Below are positions 16,515 to 24,439 of a stretch of DNA of 64,000 nt, one piece after another; position 1 is the first letter of the stretch, and every line of letters starts with the position of its first letter. This DNA is from Streptomyces gilvus (GTDB lineage Bacteria; Actinomycetota; Actinomycetes; Streptomycetales; Streptomycetaceae), in the NCBI RefSeq assembly GCF_022513565.1, contig NZ_JAKWBE010000015.1, positions 1 through 64,000 of the forward strand, given 5' to 3'. The notes below the pieces were generated by a model that was not told the DNA's origin, did no database searches, and worked only from the letters and a program-made list of their open reading frames with translations. The translations under genes were made by a program, and so were the position numbers.

Positions 16515-19500
16515 TCAGGTGGTCGGCGGTTCGATGTCGGAGTCCAGCCGGGTCCCGGCGGCGATCGCCAGCGTCGTCGGGTGCTGCGCCCCCAGGGTGC
16601 GTCTCGCGCGCTCCAGGGCGTCGCGGTGCAGCCGGTCCGCCTCCGTCGTACGACCGAGGGCGCGCACGGTGAGGGAGAGGTTGGAGGTGGCGCCGATGAC
16701 GTCGTAGTGGTCGGCGCCGAGGGACGCGAGCAGGGCTTCGCGGGCCCGGGTCTCCTGCTCCGCGGCCTCCTCGGTCCGGCCGGCGGCGACGAGGTCGTTG
16801 GCGTGGTTGAGGGCGCAGCTGAAGGTGTACGGGTGGGTCTCCCCGAGGACCTCGGCCAGCTGTTGCCTGGTGCGTCCGGAGGACGCGAGCGCCTCGTCCG
16901 TGCGGCCCAGCATCCTCTGGTACACGGTGATGTTGCTGGCGCAGACCAGGGTGACCGGGTGTTTCTCCCCCAGCTGGGCCTTGTAGCGGCCGAGGGCCTT
17001 CTCGGCCAGCTCCAGAGCCCGGGCCGTGTCACCGAGCGCGGCCAGGTCACTGGCCAGGTTGCAGGCGGCCGCGAGGGTGTCGTAGTGGTCGCGGCCGTGG
17101 GTGTCGCGGTAGCGCTCGTAGATGTCCTGGTCGACGTCCCGCGCGTCGGAGTAGCGGCCGTCCCGGCGCAGGGCGACGGCCAGGTTCTTGCGGGCCCGCA
17201 GGGTGTCGCTGTGTCCGTCGCCGAGTACCTGGTGGTAGAGACGGGTGGTCGTCTCCAACAGCTCCAGCGCCGCCCGGAGTTGACCGGTCTCCCGCAGGTC
17301 CCGGGCGTAGTTGTTGGCCAGGTTGAGGGTGCGCGGCTTTGTGGCGCCCTGGTTCTCCCGCTGCCGCTCGTAGGCCGCTCGGTGCAGCTCCAGGGCGGCC
17401 CGGCGGTCGCCCGCGAGGTACTCGGACATGCCCAGGTTGTTGGCGTACATCAGGGTCCGCTGGTCGTCCTGGCCGAACTCGCGCAGTGCCATGCTGTGGG
17501 TGTTCCGGTCCAGCTCGCGGGCCTGCTGGTAGCGGCCGAGGGCACGTAGATCGGCGCCGACGTTGCTGGCCGCGGCGAGGGTGGCCGGGTAGTCCTCCCC
17601 CTTGGTCGCGGTGAACCGCCGCAGTACCTCCTCGTTCGTTTCGTACGCGTCGTCGAACCGCCCCTGTGAGCGCTGCACGTTGCCGAGCTGGGTGCGCAGC
17701 AGCAGGGTCTGCATGTCGTCGGGGCCGCCGTCCGGGAAGTCGGGCCGGGCCCAGCGTTCCAGCGTGCGCAGAGCCAGGTCGTGGGCCGTGCCGTAGAGGC
17801 TTCGCTTCCACAGGTAGCGCACCGAGTCGATGATCAGCCTGCGGACCTCGGGATCGGGGTCGGCGGCCGCGCGCGAGGGCTCCAGATGGGGCAGGAGTTC
17901 GTCGTACACGGCCCAGTCGGCGGTGGCCTCCGGATCGCGGGGCTTGGCGTCCACCAGCGCGGTGTGCACCACCCTGCGCAGCTCCTGCCAGCGCTGGGGG
18001 CCGACGCCGTCGCGGACGACCGCCTGGACCAGCCGGTGCACCGTCACCGTCTCGCTGCCCTGGTCGAAGCGGGCCAGCCCGAAGCGGTTGAGGGCCCGCA
18101 GCAACTTGGCTACGGAGACGTCGAGTTCGGCGGCGTCGATGGAGAGGGTCTGGGTGACGGCCCGGCTGTAGAGGAGCCGCATCGGGATCGGATCGGGGCC
18201 GAAGAAGGAGCAGATCTCCAGCATCTCGACGGCGGCCCGGTTGCTCTCGCGCAGTTCCTCCACCGCGATCTGCCAGGTGCGGGCCGCCGAGTACGGGTAC
18301 TCCCGGGGCGGCAGCGGAGTGTTTTCGAGGATGTCCGTGGGGCGGTCGCGCAGCCGGGTGAGGTAGATGTCGACCGGCATGCTGCTCTGGCTCAGCCAGA
18401 CCGCCGCCTGTCCCACCGCCAGCGGCAGGTCGCCGAGTTCGTGGGCGATCTGCTCGGCGTCCTCGACGGCCAGCTGCGGGTTGGACCTGCGCAGCGCCTC
18501 GACGCTCTCCGCGCGGGTGAAGACCTCGACCTCGGCCCGGCCCACGCTGTTGACCCAGGCCCGGTCCCGCGAGGTGATCAGCACATGCCCGCCGGGCGGC
18601 CCCTCGGGGATGAGCCCGTCGAGTTCGGTGGGGCTGCCGGCGTTGTCGTAGACCAGCAGCCAGCGACTGTACGGCCGTCCCTGGGCGAGGGCGCGCAGCA
18701 CGCTCTCGGCGGTGCTGCCCACGTCCTCGCCGCGCTCCAGGCCGAGGTCGGGGGCGAGGTCGGCCAGCGCGGAGCGGATCAGGCCGGGCTGGGCGGCGTT
18801 CATCCACCAGACCACGTCGTAGGCGGCCCGGTAGCGGTGGGCGTACTCCAGGGCGGTCTGGGTCTTGCCCATGCCGCCGAGTCCGTACAGCGCCTGGCTG
18901 GTCACGGCGGCGGTGGGGCCGGCGGTGAAGTGGTCGCGCAGCCGCTCCAGGAGCGGACCGCGTCCGACGAAGCCGAGATGGCGGGAGGGCAGGCGGAGGA
19001 CCGCCGGAATCGTGCCGGGGAAGATCGGCAGGGCCGTGCCCACGGGCGGCGTGGAGCCGTCGGGGGTACGGCGGCCCGGCGGGGGCCCGAGGGCGGTGAG
19101 GAGCTGGTCGACGGCCTCGGCGGAGCCGCTGCGGCTGAGGTCGGCGACGATGCTGTCGAAGTACGCCGCCTTGGCGGCCGGATCGAGTTCCTGGAGGCGG
19201 ACGGCGACCAGAGCGGGGCCGGCGGTCGTCTCGTGTCCGGCCAGCTGGGAGCGGATCGCGGCGGCCCGCGTCTGGGCCGCGTACTCCGGCGACAGCAGCG
19301 CCAGCACCCGGCCCAGGCCGCCCTGGGTGCCGGCCACCTCGGGCAGCACGGCGCCGTCGGGGGCGACCGTGCTGTGCAGGGAGACCTGGTAGCCGGCCGA
19401 CTCCAGGGCGTCCGCGGCCCACTCGGCCCACATCCGGCCCAGGGGCGCGTAGCTGACGTAGATCCGGGTGGGCAGGGTGCGCGGGGCGCGCAGGTAGGCG

Positions 19501-20519
19501 GTGCGCAGCTCGGCGCGCCGGTCGGCGGGCAGCGGGGTGAACCGGGGCACCCGGCCCTCCGAGATCCACTCGGTGAGCCGCTCGAACGCGGTGAGCAGCG
19601 AACGCTCCTGGCGGGGCCGGTCGGCGATGGTGGCGGGGATCTCCTCGTAGGCGTAGAACGCCTTGTAGGGCACCTCGATCTCGCCCCAGTAGCGGGTGCG
19701 GTCCTCCTCCGGCAGCCAGTCCAGGAAGGGGTCGAACTCGCTGCGGCAGTAGTCCCGTCCGGCCTCCAGCCGCTCGGTCTCGGCCTCCTCGACGCGCATG
19801 GGGACGGGGAGCACCTTGATGGGGCGGGGCGCGGAGCGTTTGACGAGGGCCGCCGCCTCGACTCCACCGCGGATGCTCTGGGCGCTCATGGTGAAGCAGT
19901 CGACGAGGACGTCGGGCAGCAGGACGGTGCAGATCCCGCTCGTGTCGCTCACGCCGGTCCTGCTGTCGATGAGCACGTAGTCGTAGGACGCGATCATCCG
20001 CTCCCGCAGGGCCTGCAGGAAGTGGCCGCCGAAGCGCTCGTCGTAGAACTTGTGCCAGTTGAAGCTGGTGACGGTGGGGGAGTACGCGGCCGACTGGCGT
20101 CCGGCGGGCAGGAAGTCCAGCCGCCCGCCGGAGGGCTGCTCCAGCATGAGTCCCACGATGTACGGCGCCGGGTCCGCGGCGTCGTACACCCAGCCCTCGG
20201 TCTCCGTCGGCGCGGGCCGTGGCCAGGGGCCGCCGGCGCCCGCGCGGACCGCGGGCTCCTCGCGGCTCATCACGACGCGCACATAGGACTGCACCATGTT
20301 GATCAGGCCGTTGGAGGAGTGCAGTTCGGGGTCGACCAGCAGGGGGTGGAGGTAGCGGTGCAGACCGGGCGCCTCCAGGTCCCAGTCCACGAGCAGCACC
20401 CGGTGGCCCGCGCTCGCGAGGATCCAGCCCACGTTGGCCAGCGCCATGGTGCGACCGGTGCCGCCCTTGTACGAGTAGAACGTGACGATCTTGCCCGGTC
20501 CATCCGGCCTACTGGTCAT
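16515..20519 (-). CDS. fxsT: FxsT: ParA-like + TIR + NB-ARC + TPR protein
   Basis: 1334 residues, matching the FxSxx-COOH-system TPR family. In order: a ParA/MinD-like P-loop (YKGGTGRT, residues 18-24) with DWDLEAPG; a TIR-like domain (~350-470, TRIYVSYAPLG); an NB-ARC STAND ATPase (~505-800) with Walker A GLGGMGKT at 546-553 and a GLPL-like GDLPLA; then about ten TPR-type repeats to the C-terminus (~900-1310, RTLMYANNLG, DTLRARKNLAVALR). The TIR lacks the Glu used by NADase TIRs (SPEYAAQTRAAA). The ATG overlaps the end of fxsC by 11 bp. The plan resembles NLR-type sensors; its role in the RiPP system is unknown. Confidence 0.92.
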   Translation of the reverse strand: MTSRPDGPGKIVTFYSYKGGTGRTMALANVGWILASAGHRVLLVDWDLEAPGLHRYLHPLLVDPELHSSNGLINMVQSYVRVVMSREEPAVRAGAGGPWPRPAPTETEGWVYDAADPAPYIVGLMLEQPSGGRLDFLPAGRQSAAYSPTVTSFNWHKFYDERFGGHFLQALRERMIASYDYVLIDSRTGVSDTSGICTVLLPDVLVDCFTMSAQSIRGGVEAAALVKRSAPRPIKVLPVPMRVEEAETERLEAGRDYCRSEFDPFLDWLPEEDRTRYWGEIEVPYKAFYAYEEIPATIADRPRQERSLLTAFERLTEWISEGRVPRFTPLPADRRAELRTAYLRAPRTLPTRIYVSYAPLGRMWAEWAADALESAGYQVSLHSTVAPDGAVLPEVAGTQGGLGRVLALLSPEYAAQTRAAAIRSQLAGHETTAGPALVAVRLQELDPAAKAAYFDSIVADLSRSGSAEAVDQLLTALGPPPGRRTPDGSTPPVGTALPIFPGTIPAVLRLPSRHLGFVGRGPLLERLRDHFTAGPTAAVTSQALYGLGGMGKTQTALEYAHRYRAAYDVVWWMNAAQPGLIRSALADLAPDLGLERGEDVGSTAESVLRALAQGRPYSRWLLVYDNAGSPTELDGLIPEGPPGGHVLITSRDRAWVNSVGRAEVEVFTRAESVEALRRSNPQLAVEDAEQIAHELGDLPLAVGQAAVWLSQSSMPVDIYLTRLRDRPTDILENTPLPPREYPYSAARTWQIAVEELRESNRAAVEMLEICSFFGPDPIPMRLLYSRAVTQTLSIDAAELDVSVAKLLRALNRFGLARFDQGSETVTVHRLVQAVVRDGVGPQRWQELRRVVHTALVDAKPRDPEATADWAVYDELLPHLEPSRAAADPDPEVRRLIIDSVRYLWKRSLYGTAHDLALRTLERWARPDFPDGGPDDMQTLLLRTQLGNVQRSQGRFDDAYETNEEVLRRFTATKGEDYPATLAAASNVGADLRALGRYQQARELDRNTHSMALREFGQDDQRTLMYANNLGMSEYLAGDRRAALELHRAAYERQRENQGATKPRTLNLANNYARDLRETGQLRAALELLETTTRLYHQVLGDGHSDTLRARKNLAVALRRDGRYSDARDVDQDIYERYRDTHGRDHYDTLAAACNLASDLAALGDTARALELAEKALGRYKAQLGEKHPVTLVCASNITVYQRMLGRTDEALASSGRTRQQLAEVLGETHPYTFSCALNHANDLVAAGRTEEAAEQETRAREALLASLGADHYDVIGATSNLSLTVRALGRTTEADRLHRDALERARRTLGAQHPTTLAIAAGTRLDSDIEPPTT

Positions 20520-21774
20520 CGTCGTCGAGTCCTTGGTCGCTGGGCGTGAGGGGTGGCTCGGTCCAGGGCAGCGGCGGCGGGGGCGGGCCCCCGGGCCGCC
20601 GGGAGGGGGTGGTGCTCTCCATCTCCATCAGCCGGTTCTGCGCCACCGACAACATCACGGCGAGCTGACGGTCGAACTCGTCCTCGGCGACCCGTACCCG
20701 GAACAGCGGGTCGTTGGGGTCGTTGTGCCGGCGCCAGTTGCGCCACAGTACCCGGCTCAGGTCCTGCCAGATGGCCTCGTCGCCGGTCTCCTCGTCGGAG
20801 GCGTGGCAGGGCACCAGGACCCCGGTGGCGGGGCGGTTGTGGGCGTCGTAGTCGGCGAGGGCGTCCCGGTAGGTCCCGGTGCGCACGGCCCACGGGTCGA
20901 CCAGCAGGATGCTGGTCTGGTTGTTCCGCAGGGTCTCGTCCAGGCGGCCGCTCAGCGCGTCGTCGACGACCTCGATGTTGCTGGTGTACCCCTCCTGCAG
21001 GATCACCTTCTGCGCCCGGTGGGCGACCGTCGGGTTCTTCGGCGGGTGGTACGGCGTCCACTCCCGGGGTGAACGCCCGTAGTACTCCGGCCGGTTGCGT
21101 CCCTCCGGCAGTGGATCGGCGACCCCGGCGGCCAGGAAGACCTGGACGTGCCCGGTGCCCGGCGCGGCGGAGCGCTGCCCGGCCACCGGGAACAGACCCC
21201 GCACGTCCTTGAGGTCGAGGTCGGGTGTCAACGGCAGCCGGAACCGGGTCGCGGCGAGCCGCACCCGCTTGGCGACCCTCTCGACGACCGTGCGGTAGGC
21301 CCGGCCGAGCGGGTCGGTTCTCAGGAGGTGCAGCAGACCGTGGGTGAGGTACTCCTCGCCCATGCCGGCCTCGTTGTACTGCAGGGCGGCCACCTCGTCG
21401 GGCAGCTCGCCCTCCACCGGCGTCCACACGACCGGGACCAGTGCCGGGACGTCGGGTATGTCGGTGTCCTGGCGGTAGCGCTCGAGCCGTTCCCAGAACG
21501 CCGTCCACTCCTTGCCGCAGTACTCGCTGCTCAGGTACGCCGGCGAGTACAGCGCGACGAAGGCGCGGCAGTGGCCGACCGCCTTGCCCAGCACCCGGGA
21601 CCAGTTCACGCCCAGCCCCAGCCCCTCGACGTCCCGGAACGGCGGCTGCGTCGGCGGGTCCGCCACGGCGATCCGGCGGAGCTCCCTCGCGAGATCGTCG
21701 TAGAACCGCTTCACGAACTCGTCGCGGTCGTCCCTCCGCGCATAGCTGAGGAAGAAGTACGGCTCCTGAACCAA
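20509..21774 (-). CDS. fxsC: FxsC: TIR-like Fxs-system protein
   Basis: 421 residues from a TTG start preceded by GGGGGG. The N-terminal TIR-like domain (1-~150) begins PYFFLSYARRDD and holds SSEYCGKEW with Glu89 at the position of the catalytic Glu of NAD-cleaving TIR domains. The second half (~210-390, HVQVFLAAG, LLVDPWAV, GVLVPCHA) matches the C-terminal domain of the FxsC family. The end is a Pro/Asp-rich tail. It lies between the precursor and fxsT and is coupled to fxsT by an 11-bp overlap. Enzyme activity is not established. Confidence 0.9.
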   Translation of the reverse strand: MVQEPYFFLSYARRDDRDEFVKRFYDDLARELRRIAVADPPTQPPFRDVEGLGLGVNWSRVLGKAVGHCRAFVALYSPAYLSSEYCGKEWTAFWERLERYRQDTDIPDVPALVPVVWTPVEGELPDEVAALQYNEAGMGEEYLTHGLLHLLRTDPLGRAYRTVVERVAKRVRLAATRFRLPLTPDLDLKDVRGLFPVAGQRSAAPGTGHVQVFLAAGVADPLPEGRNRPEYYGRSPREWTPYHPPKNPTVAHRAQKVILQEGYTSNIEVVDDALSGRLDETLRNNQTSILLVDPWAVRTGTYRDALADYDAHNRPATGVLVPCHASDEETGDEAIWQDLSRVLWRNWRRHNDPNDPLFRVRVAEDEFDRQLAVMLSVAQNRLMEMESTTPSRRPGGPPPPPLPWTEPPLTPSDQGLDDDDQ

Positions 21775-21901
21775 GTCGCCCCCCGATACCTCCCTGGCCG
21801 ACCTGACCGTATGACACGAGCATGCCGGAGCACGTCCGGGTCATACCCACGCCGGTGGCGCCTCAAGCCGTCGGTACCGCCCGGACGGACCGGCGGCCCG
21901 G

Positions 21902-22084
21902 TCAGATCGAGGAGTCGAAGGCGGCGTACGGCACACCGACCGGGTTGACGGCCTCGTCGACCACGCGTCGCAGCATCGCGCCCAGCACCGTGTCGGGGAG
22001 CTCGTCGAGCAACCCGTCCAGCCTGTCCATGCCCAGGTCGGTGACATCGAGCAGGCAGGAGTCGATCCGGGTGCTGGCTTCCAT
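21902..22084 (-). CDS. fxsA: FxsA: FxSxx-COOH RiPP precursor
   Basis: A 60-residue precursor peptide ending FDSSI, the diagnostic F-x-S-x-x C-terminus. Phe56-Asp57-Ser58 are the expected sites of the three-residue cyclophane made by FxsB. Residues 1-50 are an acidic leader (DVTDLGMDRLDGLLDELPDT) similar to family leaders. GAAGGA lies 5 bp before the ATG. It is the first gene of the minus-strand operon fxsA-fxsC-fxsT-fxsB-HEXXH, with 127 bp between it and fxsC. Whether the product is secreted, cleaved or acts inside the cell is unknown. Confidence 0.92.
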   Translation of the reverse strand: MEASTRIDSCLLDVTDLGMDRLDGLLDELPDTVLGAMLRRVVDEAVNPVGVPYAAFDSSI

Positions 22085-22127
22085 CGGCTTCCTTCACACG
22101 CACACAAGCGTGCGACGGCGAAACCGT

Positions 22128-22162
22128 GGCACGCGATACGTGCCGAACCCTATGGGATTCGG
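22128..22162. promoter_or_regulatory. Two inverted repeats in the fxsA/XPB promoter region
   Basis: GGCACG-N5-CGTGCC (22128-22144) is a perfect 6-bp palindrome. Directly next to it CCGAACCC and GGGATTCGG (22143-22162) form an imperfect one. Both lie 44-80 bp upstream of fxsA and on the far side about 115 bp upstream of the XPB gene, where a repressor of either could bind. They could also form RNA hairpins. Confidence 0.4.
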
Positions 22163-22276
22163 TTTGCGGGCACCACAACCCACGCACCGTCCGCTTACGG
22201 CTCGGCGTCCTCGGGGGCCGATGGGGCACACTGGACGTTTGGCCGGTGAGGTCGGCCGCAGGGAAAGGGTGCCCGC

Positions 22277-23926
22277 GTGAATGGTCCGCTGATCGTCCAG
22301 TCCGACAAGACACTGCTGCTCGAGGTCGACCACGAGCAGGCCGACGAGTGCCGTCGGGCCATCGCCGCCTTCGCGGAACTGGAGCGGGCGCCGGAGCACA
22401 TCCACACCTACCGGGTGACCCCGCTGGGCCTGTGGAACGCGCGCGCGGCGGGGCACGACGCGGAGCAGGTCGTCGACGCGCTGGTGCAGTACAGCCGGTA
22501 TCCGGTGCCGCACGCCCTGCTCGTGGACGTCGCCGAGACGATGGACCGTTACGGCAGGCTCACGCTCAGCAAGCATCCCGCGCACGGGCTGGTGCTGACG
22601 ACCACCGACCGGCCGGTGCTGGAGGAGGTGCTGCGGTCCAAGCGGATCGCGCCGCTGGTCGGCGCCCGCATCGACCCGGACACCGTCGCCGTGCACCCCT
22701 CCGAGCGCGGGCAGATCAAGCAGACGCTGCTGAAGCTGGGCTGGCCGGCCGAGGACCTCGCCGGGTACGTGGACGGCGAGGCGCACCCGATCGGGCTCGC
22801 CGAGGACGGCTGGGCCCTGCGGCCGTACCAGAAGCAGGCCGTGGAGAACTTCTGGCACGGCGGGAGCGGCGTCGTCGTGCTGCCGTGCGGGGCCGGCAAG
22901 ACGCTGGTGGGCGCGGGCGCGATGGCGCAGGCGAAGTCGACGACGCTCATCCTCGTCACCAACACCGTCTCGGCCCGGCAGTGGAAGCACGAGCTGGTGA
23001 AGCGGACCTCGCTGACCGAGGACGAGATCGGTGAGTACAGCGGGACGCGCAAGGAGATCCGGCCGGTCACCATCGCCACGTACCAGGTGCTGACGACGAA
23101 GCGGAAGGGGATCTATCCCCATCTGGAGCTCTTCGACTCCCGGGACTGGGGTCTGATCGTCTACGACGAGGTGCATCTGCTGCCAGCGCCGGTGTTCAAG
23201 TTCACCGCGGATCTGCAGGCGCGGCGCCGGCTGGGGCTGACGGCGACCCTGGTGCGCGAGGACGGCCGGGAGTCGGACGTGTTCTCGCTGATCGGCCCGA
23301 AGCGGTTCGACGCCCCGTGGAAGGAGATCGAGGCGCAGGGGTACATCGCTCCGGCCGACTGCGTGGAGGTACGGGTCAGTCTCACCGACTCCGAGCGGCT
23401 GGCGTACGCCACGGCCGAGCAGGAGGAGAAGTACCGCTTCTGTGCGACGACCGCGACCAAGCGGAAGGTGACGGAGGCGCTGGTGCGCCGGTTCGCCGGT
23501 CAGCAGACCCTCGTCATCGGCCAGTACATCGACCAGCTCGACGAGCTGGGCGAGCACCTGAACGCGCCCGTGATCAAGGGCGAGACCTCCAACGCGCAGC
23601 GCGAGAAGCTCTTCGACGCGTTCCGGGAGGGGGAGATCAGCGTGCTGGTGGTGTCGAAGGTGGCGAACTTCTCGATCGACCTGCCCGAGGCGACGGTCGC
23701 CATCCAGGTGTCGGGGACCTTCGGGTCGCGGCAGGAGGAGGCGCAGCGGCTCGGCCGGGTCCTGCGTCCCAAGGCCGACGGGCATCAGGCGCACTTCTAC
23801 TCGGTCGTCGCCCGCGACACCATCGACCAGGACTTCGCCGCCCACCGCCAGCGCTTCCTGGCGGAACAGGGGTACGCGTACCGGATCGTGGACGCCGACG
23901 AGATCCTGCAGCCCGAGGAGGGCTGA
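22277..23926 (+). CDS. XPB-type DNA repair helicase
   Basis: 549 residues of superfamily 2. An N-terminal XPB domain (~1-170, LLEVDHEQADECRRAI, VLTTTDRPVLEEVLRS) precedes the helicase core. Motif I is VVLPCGAGKTLVG, motif II is YDEVHLL (DEVH), motif III is LTATL, and motif VI is QRLGRVLR. It is a 3'-5' helicase of the bacterial XPB type, presumably in DNA repair or transcription-linked processes. The GTG start is preceded by GGAAAGG. It diverges from fxsA across a 190-bp region. A structurally related, ATPase-less partner lies at 9817-12351. Confidence 0.92.
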   Translation: MNGPLIVQSDKTLLLEVDHEQADECRRAIAAFAELERAPEHIHTYRVTPLGLWNARAAGHDAEQVVDALVQYSRYPVPHALLVDVAETMDRYGRLTLSKHPAHGLVLTTTDRPVLEEVLRSKRIAPLVGARIDPDTVAVHPSERGQIKQTLLKLGWPAEDLAGYVDGEAHPIGLAEDGWALRPYQKQAVENFWHGGSGVVVLPCGAGKTLVGAGAMAQAKSTTLILVTNTVSARQWKHELVKRTSLTEDEIGEYSGTRKEIRPVTIATYQVLTTKRKGIYPHLELFDSRDWGLIVYDEVHLLPAPVFKFTADLQARRRLGLTATLVREDGRESDVFSLIGPKRFDAPWKEIEAQGYIAPADCVEVRVSLTDSERLAYATAEQEEKYRFCATTATKRKVTEALVRRFAGQQTLVIGQYIDQLDELGEHLNAPVIKGETSNAQREKLFDAFREGEISVLVVSKVANFSIDLPEATVAIQVSGTFGSRQEEAQRLGRVLRPKADGHQAHFYSVVARDTIDQDFAAHRQRFLAEQGYAYRIVDADEILQPEEG

Positions 23927-23956
23927 GGCCGGGGCAGGGCGGGCCGGGACCCGGGG

Positions 23957-24139
23957 TCACTTGCGGCGTACGCCCGCTTCCTCGCCGTACTCGCCGAGGA
24001 TGACGACGTCGAAGGCGGCGCCCGCGAAGACGCGGATCGCGCGCAGGGCGCTGCCCAGGCGGTGGGTGGGGTGGGCTCCGGAGAGGGGGGTCGCACCGGA
24101 CGGGCGACCGGGGGCTGGGTTGATGGTCGCTGCACTCAT
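23957..24139 (-). CDS. Small hypothetical protein
   Basis: 60 residues from an ATG at 24139. A flexible Pro/Thr-rich N-terminus leads to HRLGSALRAIRVFAGAAFDV, a predicted amphipathic or membrane-touching helix, and the charged tail GEYGEEAGVRRK. GGAG sits only 2 bp before the ATG, so the start may be upstream. The frame is convergent with the XPB gene. The patterned C-terminus looks like a real conserved small protein, but nothing else supports it. Confidence 0.4.
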   Translation of the reverse strand: MSAATINPAPGRPSGATPLSGAHPTHRLGSALRAIRVFAGAAFDVVILGEYGEEAGVRRK

Positions 24140-24300
24140 GTCTCCATGGTGGCTCTTCGGGCATAAAGGGGGCATCGGCCCAAGGTCCCCATTCGCTGTG
24201 CTACCTGGGTACACCTTGTGGGTGAGGCGTCCACCGGGGGACGGAGGGGTGATCCCCTAAGGGGCCTACGGGTGGCGCGGTTCGGGGCGCCGGAAATTCG

Positions 24301-24331
24301 TTGGCGGCGGCGCGCGCCGCTCGCCTACAAT
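24301..24331 (+). promoter_or_regulatory. Candidate promoter of the HelD-like gene
   Basis: A -35-like TTGGCG (24301-24306) and a -10-like TACAAT (24326-24331) are 19 bp apart, about 105 bp before the start codon. This fits the main sigma factor (HrdB-like) consensus loosely. No rifamycin-associated palindrome is seen in the 300-bp region 24140-24439. Confidence 0.4.
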
Positions 24332-24439
24332 CTCCGCTCTTGCCCGCCTCCCTCGACGGAGCGCCGCCGCCCGGACGGAAACCGGTCGGCACCTCGCAGC
24401 AGCAGTCACCCGGCCCGCGGCACCTTCGGAGGCACCCCC

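Noticed and set aside
21775..21901. TATGAC...GTCATA pairing between fxsA and fxsC as an attenuator
   Set aside because: The arms are 6 bp and the loop long; it could be chance.
22277..22290. XPB as part of the Fxs operon
   Set aside because: It is transcribed in the opposite direction and is a common stand-alone gene.
24140..24439. Rifamycin-associated element in front of the HelD-like gene
   Set aside because: No matching inverted repeat of that type could be seen.
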